Shown here piece by piece: positions 9,510 through 21,300 of a DNA stretch of 64,000 nucleotides. Position numbers and translations under genes: made by a program. Below the pieces are notes generated by a model, which was not told the DNA's origin, made no database searches, and saw only the letters and a list, made by a program, of their open reading frames with translations. Numbering within the stretch: position 1 is the stretch's first letter; every line of letters begins with the position of its first letter. Origin of the DNA: Ostrinia nubilalis (taxonomy: Eukaryota > Arthropoda > Insecta > Lepidoptera > Crambidae); contig NC_087106.1 of NCBI RefSeq assembly GCF_963855985.1, forward strand, positions 8,167,001 to 8,231,000. The letters are read 5' to 3'.

Positions 9510-12500
9510 TAAGAGCTTAGAGTTCTCAATTAAAACCTGCGTGTGTTTTAACAGCAAAATAAATGTAAATTATGCATTATTTATGCTTGCGTAAATTAAA
9601 AACAGGGTAATAAACATTATAATTATACTATTTACTTAGCCTAAGTACCTATATGTATAATTGAATTACTTGAACCGAGAAAAGTGGCTGACATTTGTCA
9701 ATTAGGTTCATTCTCTGCTTTTCTTCAGCACTATCCCATAGCAATTAATAGTTGTATATTGCTGCGTAATAAGAGATCTAATGCCAATATGATAAAAAAT
9801 ATGACTTTAAATATCGCCTGAAGCAATGTATTGTTGTTTACACAATAGTTATATTTCAGACAGAGACTTCGTAAATCTGTAAAGTATGACAATACATAAG
9901 TACCTATATAATTTTCTAAATAACTCATTTTTACTGAATAAATGCTTATTATTTATCTAATATCTCTATAATTTTCCCTCATTATACTCCAGTTAATTTT
10001 CAATTTTCTCGAAAGCTATTTATATGCTAATTTTAAATCTGACGTAATAGGTGCCTCACTCTCACCGAGTCGCCCCTAAAACGCTGAGTATTAAAATTGT
10101 GACAAGCTACCAACTGAAGTTGCTGTTAATCATGATTTTCACGAGCAAACGCAATGGCATATCTAGCTTTATTGTGGCACCTTATGTTGTTGGAGTAAGT
10201 GTTAATTTGCAATGAAAATGTATAGCCTGATTATGTTAACTGTGCCTTGAATATGGGGGTAATCTAGAACTACTGTGCCTGTAGATATTGTAAAATTCGA
10301 TTTTGAAATTATTAGGAATTTTATAACCTGTCATGCGCTGGGCTAACTAAATTATTTAAGAACTTAAAAAGTTATGCACATAACTACCTAAAGCGCTTAG
10401 TGTTATGGAAATTACACTCTATTTATTTTGGCAATGCAAATAAAAAGTTAAAAAATATTAATATTATATTAATAAAACCACCTGGGTACTTATTATTCAC
10501 CACCATTTTCTAATCTTTCAGTATTAAATACCAAATTTTGTATCATAAATGACTGTGGTATCAACCAATCTCAGGCAATTTCGCTATTTCACCTCTTCCT
10601 ACACCTGATTTGACGAAGTACCTATATTTTTTTCCAAATCAAATAACATAGCCATCAAGCGACCCCTTCCAAGGTACTACACGGGAGCTCAGCTAATTTC
10701 GTTCAAAAGTCGCCGACTGATTTATTGGGGCTTATCAAGACAAATTTGCTCCGCAGAGTTGTGAGATAAAATCTACTAAGTTATCGAATAGGCACTCGCT
10801 TCGTTGACTCTCGTGTGGTATACTTGCGAACGTTTACGGGAGGCGACTTTTGATTTCACATTCAAGGTTGTTTTTTAAGAATATCTGCAATTTGTCTTTT
10901 GAGTTTGATAACACTTTTTTGTATGTTACTACAAAAACTTTGTACAACCATAGTTGAAAAGGTTCATCAAACACTTTTTACGGACATGAATTAAACTCAA
11001 GAACAGCTAAGAGTTGCTCTGTTAAATTATTTGAAACTTTTTTTATATCCGTTTTAATTTGATGTTAGATGCTTTCAAGTATCGGGGGCAGAATGAGTGA
11101 TTTTTTTGACGTACTCGCTAGCGAGCTCACCTAACTTAAACTCATGGTAAGCACACTGATAACTTTTTACCATGAGTGCCATATGGTCACATTTTAAATG
11201 TAAATGTGTTTGTGGGATTCTTTATTTCTGATTAAGCCCGTAATTTAACTACCTAGATTAAAAGATTGTAGTCCGATACAACAAACATACGTTGAAACGT
11301 GTCGAGGCGCGAACTTTGGCAATTATCAACTATCTCGTTAAGATCCCGATCGGCAGAATTCTCAAGTTTCGCGAGATTAGTGCAATATTTACTGAAATCG
11401 CAATTAACCGAGAAATAGTCGACTCCATTTCAAACTAATTTAGTTTTCGAATGTTCTTTCGGGGCCGTAATATAAAAGTTTTATATTGCAACTGCTGAGT
11501 TTGGATTTGATAAGTTTTTGATATAAGGTGTATTTAGAAGTTACATTACTTGTAATAAAATCTTCAACTTGTCTAAATTTTGAAAGATAACAATAATGAT
11601 AGTTCTCAAAATGTTGTGATAGTAAAATTTCAACAAACTTTATAGTTTAGTCTTTTCAGTAGTCATAGGTTCGACTCCACTTGATGCCAAGCTTAATAAT
11701 CACATTAAAATACTTCTAATGGCTTTCATCCCACAAAGATGAAGATGCCAGACAAAGAATCTTCTCTCATTTAAAAAAGTGTGCTACATATTAATATTTT
11801 AATGCAAATTCCGTCATGAATATTCATACGGTGCCAGTGCAATTAGACTGATGGACTTCCGAGCATTATGCTAATTCCGCTCCTTTATGCCAAAAATGTC
11901 ACTACATTTTGGTACAAGTGCCGGGAAATTGGTATAAATTCTATGGCGAGTGGCGAAGGGTTAAGTTGTGAGCTGAAATATGACATAAGTTCTTTGGTTG
12001 GTTCTTCTACTGCAATCTTGGATTTAACAATTACCACACTAACCAATTAATTAGCAAAGAAGGTATATAAAATATTTTATGTAGTTGTAGCGCTATTTTA
12101 CAACGAAAAATGAATCAGATGGGTCAGTAATTATTATGTGAGCATTATAGAGCTTACTGAACATCAGTTTCAGGACCTGTGCGTAATGCTTTTTGTGTTA
12201 AGGGAAGTCATTTATAAAGGCACTACTTTAAATTGGTTAATCTTTCTGTTCGTAGTTCCTTGCGTTCCATTAAAAATTTAAAAAAAAAAAAAATCTGAAA
12301 AATCTTTTTATTTCTCATTCCGTTAGCGATCACGTTCTTTTAGCTAACGAATAACTTTTGATAAGATCGCTTCCACGGATGAAACGATTATAGCACTGTA
12401 CCATTCAATTGCCTAGACATTTGAATACTAATTCACTCTAAATACCTACTGGTAAGTGGCTAATACGCAATCAAATATTGATATCTACCTGAACTGGCCA

Positions 12501-12768
12501 ACAAATAGATAATCGCGTTAATGAATAGCTTAGATATTGATGCGCTTTCGATGGTGATCAATATATTCCATTACATTATGGTAAATCTGATATTATCAAT
12601 TAGATGAACATTATATTAATCATGCTGTAGAATATAGAGTTTAAAATTACCTATGCAGTTTGTAACGTTTAAACTTAGGTAAGTAAAAAGCCTTGAGGAG
12701 GAAGAAAAGTTAAGCAATTCAAACTAGATCACTGACTTAGTTTTTGCTATACATTTTGACACATAAAA
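9510..12768. other. Intergenic DNA with a few complex, GC-richer patches
   Basis: No gene is supported. The patches at about 10665-10860 and 11285-11420 are less AT-biased and lack simple repeats, so they could be conserved regulatory sequence. That is only an impression. A 13 bp A-run lies near 12281. Short open frames (9731-9928, 11868-12050) have no recognisable domain. Confidence 0.4.
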
Positions 12769-12866
12769 CGGGACTATTCCTACCTCTCGTTCCCAACGCT
12801 GCAACTCCTGTGTAGCCAGGATCTACAGCTTGACCGCCAATAAAACCCAACCAGTGAAGGTCAAGT
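12769..12866 (+). repeat. Dispersed repeat B, copy 1 (second copy at 39075)
   Basis: About 98 bp from CGGGACTATTCC through GCAACTCCTGTGTAGCCAGG to CCAGTGAAGGTCAAGT is nearly identical to 39075-39173. A shorter relative (CCCAACCAGTAAAG) is near 61952. It is a retroposon-like dispersed repeat with no class assigned and no coding potential. Confidence 0.7.
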
Positions 12867-13177
12867 CTGTCCCGGGGAAAAGTTAAACTGTCATTGGACC
12901 AGCAACAAAATTAATCAGAAGAACATAGGATTTTGACACACAAAGTCAAACACTACAATGAAAACGTATAATATGTATGATGACATTGGACGTGATTTTT
13001 CTCCCCTGACTGATTTTTTACAGATTTTTATTAATACTATCCGATCCATCTAGGTTTATTAATTAATCTAAGCGGCTAATAAAGGTTTACTTATAGAAAT
13101 AAAAATGATTTTTCACAACAAATGGAAAAGAGTCGAGTATATCCCGTAGCTTCAGAGGATTTACACGTACTTTTTAA
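12867..13177. other. Intergenic DNA, nothing recognised
   Basis: Unremarkable AT-rich spacer between two repeats. Confidence 0.4.
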
Positions 13178-13690
13178 CCGACTTCAAAAAAGGAGGAGGT
13201 TATATGTTCGACTGTATGTATTTTTTTTTCTATGTATGTTCACCGATTACTCCGTCAATTGTGGACCGATTTTCAAAATTCTTTTTTTGTTCGATAGGGT
13301 ACACTTCCGAGGTAGTCCCATTGTCACCAAGTTAGGATCTGATGATGAGATCCTAGGGAAAACGAGGGCAACCCTCAAATTTTATAGGCACGTATATCGT
13401 TTTTCAAACTTTTTCTTAAGTTATTCAAGTATTTGCTCCTGGAAATCATCATCTCATATTGATGAGCTGATGATAGAAGGTGAAACTCCTTAATACTTAG
13501 GAGTTGGAAGATAATTCTTTTAATTTTATAGATAAGTATAGTTTCTAAAGTTATTCAAGTGTTTACATCAGATATTCATCATCTCATCATGATGAACTGG
13601 TCATGGTAGGTACAACTCCTTAATGCTTAGGAGTTAGAGGATAATTCTTTAAATATTATAGGTACAAATAGACCAACAGTTGTATTCTTT
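13178..13690. repeat. Composite lepidopteran-type repeat with internal 130 bp period
   Basis: It starts with ACCGACTTCAAAAAAGGAGG, a phrase I associate with a common lepidopteran repeat (recalled, not searched). The blocks at 13421 and 13551 (TTATTCAAGT ... AACTCCTTAATRCTTAGGAG) repeat with a 130 bp period, and each contains a small near-palindrome AACTCC...GGAGTT. The 123-codon open frame at 13122-13493 reads through the repeat and is not a gene. Confidence 0.55.
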
Positions 13691-13765
13691 CATGTTTTTA
13701 AGGTGGGCTGACGGTTAACATTAAGGTAATAATTAGTTAACTAAAAAGCAAGAAATAAGTAAAAT

Positions 13766-14070
13766 TTTATTTAAAAAAATAAAACCGACTCCAAAAAACC
13801 TACACTAAAAAGTAGAAAAATAATTACTAATTACCTACTTATTTATTAGGACGAATTAATATTTATGTAGGTATACCATGATTGATACTTTTGGAGTCGG
13901 TGCAGGCAAACTTTACATGTTTCATAATCTTGGCACCGACTCCAGAAGTATCAATCATGGTATACCTACATAAATATTAATTCGTCCTAATAAATAAGTA
14001 GGTAATTAGTAATTATTTTTCTACTTTTTAGTGTAGGTTTTTTGGAGTCGGTTTTATTTTTTTAAATAAA
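13766..14070. repeat. Long foldback palindrome, 138 bp arms, 29 bp loop
   Basis: Bases 13766-13903 and 13933-14070 are reverse complements, with one mismatch seen by eye (near 13890/13946). The loop is 13904-13932. The inner stem contains CCGACTCC-type sequence like that at the arm ends. A transcript of either strand would form a duplex of about 138 bp, long enough to be a Dicer-2 substrate. It could instead be a foldback transposon. No target duplication was resolved. Confidence 0.85.
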
Positions 14071-14234
14071 TTTTTTGTAAATATACAGAACTTTCTGTTA
14101 TTGCTGAACATAGATAACACAGACACCCTGTATTATCTTGAGATGACAGATAGCTACTGTTCAAAACAGAGCTTTACGACTTCGAACATAAGTTCTTTTA
14201 TAGCTGAAGTTCATCCAGAACTTCTTACATAAAC

Positions 14235-14396
14235 TAACGCCCGTATTCACAAACATTACTATGAGGTCTCACAGTGCGCGTGGACGCACAGGGTGACACA
14301 TGAACCAATCACAGAGCTCTATTCAACGCTGTGCGTTCGATTTGCTGCTTCACTTAAGCAAGCATCGTTTGTGAATACGGGCGTTAATCATGTAAC
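14235..14396. repeat. MITE family C (TAACGCCCGTATTCACAAAC ends), copy 1
   Basis: The ends TAACGCCCGTATTCACAAAC and GTTTGTGAATACGGGCGTTA are exact inverted repeats. The body contains AGTGCGCGTGGAC and CAATCACAGAGC blocks shared with the copies at 38389-38527 (opposite orientation) and 57155-57336. Non-coding. Confidence 0.75.
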
Positions 14397-15347
14397 GTGA
14401 ATTGCACAGGTTTGCTGGACGTCGTGACGTCAGACGTTTTGGAAAACATGTTGTGTAATCGATGTCCTTTTGATTTGACCTTTGTTTGCTCAAGAGATGC
14501 TATTTTAGGTTGAATACGTAAGCTTTTCATGGCTCAAGAATTTGCAACATTGTTACTATTGTAAGATTTTTCAAAATATTTGGCTTGTCGTAGAAATTCG
14601 AAGGTCTTTTAGTTTCTTGTACGCACGCAATAACAAAGTCCCAATATAGTCTCGGAATATTGCGTTGATTGGGAAAACAAAAAAATATAGCTGGGTAGGT
14701 ATATCATAGATATATTTCAAAGAAAAATTTAATAATTGAATTTTTCTTAAGTTAACTCCCATCTCTGGTCTCTCACATTATTAGGTTAGTACATAGTACC
14801 TAACTAAAAGTTAAATTACCAAGCATAAAACATTTCTCTCAGAGCAATAAAAAAACTTCGACACTGAATTCCCAACATTGTTGTGATCCAAAGAAAAAAT
14901 CAATATTACCATTACCTTTCGAAATCTACTCGCAAATAAACCCAAAACTGCCAGTCATAACAAACCGAAAATCAGGCTGCAAATTCGGCAACCCCTATCG
15001 ACACCGTCGCCATTTATGTTTAATAACCCCATAGGGTGTGCACAAAAATCGATACGTCTGTCTGGGAGGGTCACCCTAAATCCCTCAGCCCTCCGAACCT
15101 CCGTATCTGCATTTGGATTGGATGCAAGCGTAATGGAAGTGCGTTGGGGCGCATGATCCGCACTCCCATTGCGTAGAGGTTAAGGTCAGATTATCGTAAC
15201 GAAAGAATACACAGGCCCTGCTTGAGTATCATAATTTTAAAAACTTTTTAAATACACGAGATATATTTTCGAAATAATAAGGACTTGAAAAAGAGTGTAA
15301 TTTTAGTTTAATAAAGACTGTAAACCCTTGAAAAGGAGGCTGACAAC
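14397..15347. other. Intergenic DNA with a GC-richer block at about 14975-15185
   Basis: No gene is supported. The block near 14975-15185 is more balanced in composition than its surroundings and unique within the window, so it is a possible regulatory or conserved element. No further structure was seen. Confidence 0.35.
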
Positions 15348-15480
15348 AGTGACTGAGTTTCTTGCACTGCTTCTTCTCAGCACTGGCCCATTTATTGTCC
15401 CGAAGCAGTGGTAGGGTTAATACTGGGACGTGTAAACGTGCTTTTTAAACGCCTATTTGCAAAAGTACATGAGTTTTATA
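15348..15480 (+). repeat. Dispersed repeat, copy 2 (first copy at 3593)
   Basis: It matches 3593-3706 block by block, with about 17 extra bases (CAGCACTGGCCCATTTA region) and a degenerate end (AAAGTACATGAGTTTTA). Non-coding. Confidence 0.65.
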
Positions 15481-16416
15481 TTATAGTTTCAAATAAAGCT
15501 GATAAAATTTGCTTTATAGAGTTTCTTATATTAATTTTCTTACTTCTATCTATAGTTTAGAAAATATTTATTTTGCAGGCCAGCGTAACTATGTATATTT
15601 GCTAGTATCGGCTTTGTACACACACGTGCCGTGTTTATAATAAGTTTATAATAATTTTTTAAAATAATTATAATACGTAATAATAAATATAATAAGATGC
15701 AAAAGGCGGTGATCCTCAGCACGGCACGCATTGTCCGGAGGTTCCTCAGCCTGTGACCCTGACCACCGGTAGCTTGGGCCCTGCTCCGCTACCAGCGGAA
15801 CAACTATTTTTAAGTATTTTTTTATAATGTATTTTTATTTATTTTTTTGATAATTTACATTGTAAAAAAATATTTAAAATTAAGAACCAAAGTTAATAAA
15901 GAGAATATAATAAAATAATTGTAGAGCAGAATTGATTCTGGAATGAACGCTTGATTTCTTGCAAGAACTGTGAAGCACTTCTTTCAGAAGAAGAATTTCC
16001 ATAAAAATTGCATTTGTCACTGTGCCGTGAGAATATCACTTTTCTTCAGAATGACGTCTTGTGACAAGATTGTCTAGATTTTTTCTCAATTATAGACTAC
16101 ATTATGATTACATATGGTTATCACGAAAAACTTTCGAGTTCAAATCGTTTGCGTATTCGAATCGCCATAAAAAGATTTAGTACGAAAACTGCAACAGCGC
16201 CCTTGTGAACGTATCGTAAAGTGAACTTAGTATGAGAAATGGTTGCACGAAACTTATTTTGAGAATCAAAATTGACACGTTATCGGTTAATTCGAAGGTT
16301 GAGTATCGAATTTTGTCGAATACGCAAACAATTCGAAGTCGAAAGTTGTTCATGGTAGAGATATAGATTTTCATGTGGTGGCAAAACAAAATATTATTGG
16401 AAATTGCTTATTTAGA
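15481..16416. other. AT-rich intergenic DNA upstream of the errantivirus
   Basis: No gene is supported. The last bases (TATTTAGAATTG at 16409-16420) also occur at 23907-23918 on the far side of the element. The ATTG at 16417-16420 is one copy of the insertion duplication. Confidence 0.5.
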
Positions 16417-16420
16417 ATTG

Positions 16421-16684
16421 AATTACGCTGTCGCTCAGTATGAAGATCGCTGACTTGCTGCCCTACATTAGTGCAATGGTCCGAAGTGCAATTAGTGAAA
16501 GTGACGTCAATCGACATTTTCCTAAAAACTGTAGTTCATTATTTTATCATTCCATAATCATACTTCGATTAGGTCTCATCTTGTTTTAATTATAAGTATT
16601 TCATGTAATTTTCTAATTTCTAATTAAATCTTTTATAAGTATATTCGGTTTTTTTTCGATCCTCCGATCGCAGCTAACGTATTT
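16421..16684 (+). repeat. 5' LTR of the errantivirus
   Basis: It begins AATTACGCTG and ends CGTATTT, and matches the 3' LTR at 23619-23882 base for base at an offset of 7198. A TCAGTA initiator-like element lies at 16435-16440 and there is no clear TATA box upstream of it, as in many insect LTR promoters that are initiator-driven. The last T is shared with the primer-binding site. Confidence 0.93.
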
Positions 16685-16700
16685 GGCGCAGTCGGTAGGA
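16684..16700 (+). other. Primer-binding site
   Basis: TGGCGCAGTCGGTAGGA begins at the last base of the 5' LTR. This is the sequence that errantiviruses of the 17.6/297/ZAM group use to pair with a serine tRNA 3' end (recalled family knowledge). The LTR/PBS overlap is also usual for this group. Confidence 0.85.
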
Positions 16701-16863
16701 TACTCGCGGGCCGGTTCGCGAGAGTAGATCTTTCTAAATCGCGTCGCGAGTCGCCCGGGAAGCTGTCAAGATTCCATCAACGAGTATCCTGAATCTACGG
16801 ACCTGCTGCAGACCAGGAGGAGAATCCAGAACTCGATTCACGGAGAGAACCAGAATGAAATAT

Positions 16864-16871
16864 ATGTGAGT
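16864..16871 (+). promoter_or_regulatory. Candidate splice donor for the subgenomic env mRNA
   Basis: GTGAGT at 16866-16871 fits the donor consensus. Two bases of an open codon precede it, after an ATG at 16855. Unspliced, that ATG meets a stop after four codons, so it is only useful if spliced. Paired with the acceptor at 21909-21910 it keeps the env frame. Errantivirus Env is made from a spliced RNA, which supports the reading. Confidence 0.55.
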
Positions 16872-17081
16872 ACACTTGAATTGATCTCGTGTTGCTTTCC
16901 TTTAATCATAGTGTTTTAGATCCTTATATTATCCTTTGTGTGTTAATCTTACAACTTCAAGATTTATCACCCTAGAGCCAATAGTCTCCGCGAGTCTGAA
17001 TCCCGTCAGGCTCGCCAGTGTCAATTAGATAATAGTAGAAATATAGATTTAAATCAAAGTTTAAATAACTCGTTTGACGAA

Positions 17082-18335
17082 ATGTCTCACGAACCAGACA
17101 CGATATTCAAGGCCCTCCGCCTAGTCCCGGATTTCGATGGGAATCCCAACGTTCTGACAAGGTTTATTAACGTTTGCGATCAGTTAGCAGTAAAATATTT
17201 GAGTAACGCCCCAGGCAGTGAGTTTTTCAACCTTTGCTTAATAAATGGCATATTGAATAAAATAACAGGACCCGCTGCATGCACAATCAATTCCAACGGG
17301 ATACCTGATAGTTGGTTAGGTATTCGTACTGCCCTTATCAATAACTTTTCCGATCAACGGGACGAAACGGCTCTGTACAATGACCTCTCTTTAGCCACTC
17401 AAAGTAACAAGACGCCGCAAGAATTTTACGATCATTGCCAAACTTTATTCAGTACGATAATGACTTACGTGACTTTACACGAGACAGTACCTACGACTGT
17501 ACAGGCTAAAAGGGATCTCTATAAAAAGGTCACCATGCAGGCATACGTTCGTGGACTCAAAGAGCCCCTGGGATCCCGTATACGCTGTATGCGCCCTCCT
17601 ACAATAGAGAAAGCCCTGGAATACGTCCAGGAGGAACTCAATATAATGTATCTCCAACAACGTAACGAACCCAATAAGATTCATGCCACCCCTAAAGTGG
17701 CAACACAACCCCTGCCTTCATTTGCTCCGCCACCACGGCATAATCTCCCGATGCCAGTGCCCAACTGGCCTGTTCCCGTAGGACAACAGCCCATGAGGCC
17801 TCCGCCTCAACCCTTCAAACTCCCAGCACCAGGCGCACCTAACATGCGTATCCCAACGAATACTCAGAGGATGTTTAGTGCTCCACCTCCTAATTACAAC
17901 CCCCGCAGTAATATGTTTCGCCTTCCACCCCGAAACAATCAACCACAGTTTCAAGCCCCTCAACCTATGAGTGGTGTCCAACGTTTCACCCCAAGGACAC
18001 TGCCGCATTCCCAAATGTTGACTGGACATGACTGGACTAAGTCAGGGAACCCACCTCCAACAAACTATTTTAAAAGCCGAGAAATGAATGTGAACGAATG
18101 TTTGACAAACGACGACGGCTACTCATATTACAACAACTACGACCTTTATCATGACCCAGTTTACAATTACTATTGCGATTATTATACTAGCGACTTACCC
18201 GAGTCTACTCCCGAATTAATTTATTATAATTCGACTGACGAATACCAGACGACTGATGAAAATCAACCACAGCCAAGTACTAGCCATGCTGAGCAGGATT
18301 TTCAGGAGATTACGACATTAAAAAAGCAAAGATAG
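17082..18335 (+). CDS. gag: Errantivirus Gag polyprotein
   Basis: Gag is 417 residues and forms the particle core that packages element RNA. The first part (about residues 1-200) is a helix-rich capsid-like region with DFDGNPNVLTRFI near the start, a phrase typical of errantivirus Gag. Residues 200-310 are rich in proline, glutamine and asparagine, and the C-terminal part is acidic and tyrosine-rich. There is no CCHC zinc knuckle, which is usual for this group. The start at 17082 is the first in-frame ATG of the long frame after the leader. The frame ends at a TAG (18333-18335) just after a frameshift heptamer, and pol follows in the -1 frame. No break was seen. Confidence 0.93.
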   Translation: MSHEPDTIFKALRLVPDFDGNPNVLTRFINVCDQLAVKYLSNAPGSEFFNLCLINGILNKITGPAACTINSNGIPDSWLGIRTALINNFSDQRDETALYNDLSLATQSNKTPQEFYDHCQTLFSTIMTYVTLHETVPTTVQAKRDLYKKVTMQAYVRGLKEPLGSRIRCMRPPTIEKALEYVQEELNIMYLQQRNEPNKIHATPKVATQPLPSFAPPPRHNLPMPVPNWPVPVGQQPMRPPPQPFKLPAPGAPNMRIPTNTQRMFSAPPPNYNPRSNMFRLPPRNNQPQFQAPQPMSGVQRFTPRTLPHSQMLTGHDWTKSGNPPPTNYFKSREMNVNECLTNDDGYSYYNNYDLYHDPVYNYYCDYYTSDLPESTPELIYYNSTDEYQTTDENQPQPSTSHAEQDFQEITTLKKQR

Positions 18336-21300
18336 AAGTTAATCTTCAAACACAGAGGCAACTTCCGTACATTCAAATAGCTCATCCTCCTCTTAAACTA
18401 TTAATAGACACAGGTGCAAACCAATCCTTCATAAGTCCCGAAGCTGTTCAGCAATACTTTGCTAATTATCCCTTAAACTTTGATCCGTTTGAAGTGACAA
18501 ACATACACGCAACTAGTAGAAATAATTACTCTATAACGTTGCCGTGTTTTCCTGAGTTTTTTGATAAAGATAATATGAAGCTATTTGTATATCGGTTTCA
18601 CGATTACTTCGACGGTCTTATCGGCCTAGATTTATTAAGTAAATGGGAAGCTCGAATCGATCTAAAAGAAAGCCAACTTTTGACCCGTTTTGCCTCAAAC
18701 CCTATTCATATGTACAATTCACGGAACGTGAACCTTTACGAGGATATTATTCCAGCAATGTCCTCTAAAATAATTAAGGTTCCTTTAGATTTGGCTAATG
18801 GCGAAGCACTCATCCCGGAACAGATAATTTGTAACTGCATCATTCACGAGTGCCTTACAACCGTCTCTAATAACCGTGGCTACTTAGAAATAGAAAACAC
18901 CACGGCGAACGACATAATATTCTCACTTGATAGCCCCGCGCACGCTGAATTATTTAATATCGAGTGCACTCGCACTCAACAACCAACGTCGCGCGCTGAT
19001 GACGTCATTTCGCGCTTACGTACCGAGCATTTGAACGAAGAGGAAAAAGCCAACTTAATCACTCTTTGCTCTCGCTACGCGGACGTTTTTTATATTGACG
19101 GTGAGCAATTAACATTCACAAATAAGATTAAACACCGGATCAGGACCACCGACGAGGTCCCTGTGCACGCTAAGAACTATCGATATCCTTTTGTTCACCG
19201 AGAGGAAGTTAAGACTCAGATAGGAAAGATGTTGGAACAGGGCATCATCAGACCCTCCGACTCAGCCTGGAGCTCACCCATCTGGGTGGTGCCCAAGAAA
19301 ATAGATGCGTCCGGCAAACAGAAATGGCGACTCGTGGTTGACTTTCGCAAACTGAACGAAAAGACAATTGACGACAAATATCCCATACCCAATATCAATG
19401 ACGTCTTGGACAAGCTAGGGAAATGCCAGTATTTCACCACACTTGACCTGGCCAGCGGCTTCTACCAAGTGGAGATGGATCCCCAGGATATTTCTAAAAC
19501 GGCCTTCAATGTCGAGCATGGACATTTTGAATTCCTTCGAATGCCCATGGGACTTAAAAATTCTCCATCCACATTCCAGCGAGTGATGGATAACGTCCTC
19601 AGAGGCCTCCAAAACGATATTTGCCTAGTGTATCTCGATGACATTATTGTCTATAGCACATCCCTCCAGGAACACATGGTAAACCTGGAAAAAGTATTTC
19701 AAAGACTTCGAGAGTCCAACTTTAAAATTCAGATGGACAAATCGGAGTTCTTGAAGCTTGAAACAGCTTACCTTGGCCATGTAATCAGCAGGGACGGTGT
19801 TAAACCAAACCCTGACAAGATCTCCGCTATACAAAAATATCCAATCCCGAAAACCACTAAGGAAATTAAACAATTCCTTGGACTTCTCGGTTACTACCGA
19901 AAATTCATTCCCGATTTTGCACGTACCACCAAGCCTCTGACTCAATGTCTAAAAAAGGGTAGAAAAATACTACTCACTCCCGAATACGTAAATTGCTTTG
20001 AGAAATGCAAGACTCTTCTCACCAATGATCCCATTCTTCAATATCCTGACTTTACTAAGGAGTTCAACCTTACAACAGACGCTTCAAACGTGGCTATTGG
20101 AGCCATATTATCCCAAGGTCCTATAGGATCTGATAAACCTGTGTGCTACGCTTCTCGAACACTAAATGATAGCGAAATTAACTATAGCACAATCGAGAAA
20201 GAACTCTTGGCCATAGTGTGGGCTACGAAATATTTTAGGCCCTACCTATTTGGTAGAAAATTTAGGATACTGACTGACCACAAGCCTCTTGAGTGGATGA
20301 TGAATTTAAAAGAACCAAATTCACGTCTTACTAGATGGCGACTGAGACTGAGCGAATACGACTTCACAGTGCAATACAAGAAAGGCAAAATTAACACCAA
20401 TGCCGATGCTTTGTCTCGAATAGAAATTCATCTAGGCGATACTAGATCATTAATGGAAGAAATTGACGAACTTAATTCCCTATTAGGCAACCCGACCGAG
20501 GTAGCCCTCTCTAAACCTAACTCTTCCACTGAGACTGTACATACTAGCCACGAACACCCGATACTGGAAATCCCGATAACTGACGAACCCCTGAATAAAT
20601 TCAACAGGCAAATACATCTCACTATAGTTAATGATGTTAAACGAAAACCCACTGTGACCAAACCATTTGACACACACACACGAACAAGTATACAGCTATC
20701 AGAAACAAACTTGGAAGAGGACTTAGTAAATGCTATTAAGGAATACGTCAACCCCAAAGTTAAGACAGGACTTCTCATTAGCCCCGCTCTCGCAATGTAC
20801 TCCATTATCCCCATAATACAGGACAAATTTAAGGGCTCTTCAATGAACCTAGTACTAACTAAATCAGAAATAGAAAATGTCAAGGAATATCTCCGCCAGC
20901 AGGAGATAATTCGTCACTATCATGATGGCAAAACTAACCATCGTGGCATCAATGAATGTTATTTGTCCTTATCCCGAAAATATTACTGGCCCAAGATGAA
21001 GGACCAAATCACTAAATTTATTAACGAATGTACCATCTGTGGTCAAGGCAAATACGACCGAAATCCTATTAGACCTCAATTTAATCTTGTGCCTCCTGCA
21101 ACTAAACCCTTTGAAATAGTTCATATGGACCTGTTCACTGTACAAAGTGAAAAATATGTCACCTTTATAGATGTCTTTACTAAATACGGTCAAGCATACC
21201 ATTTGCGTGACGGTACTGCCCTCAGTATACTACAGGCTTTATTACAATATTGTACTCACCACGGAGTGCCCGTGACGTTAGTAACTGATAATGGTACTGA

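Noticed and set aside
13122..13493. 123-codon open frame
   Set aside because: It translates a dispersed repeat beginning ACCGACTTCAAAAAAGGAGG; no conserved protein features.
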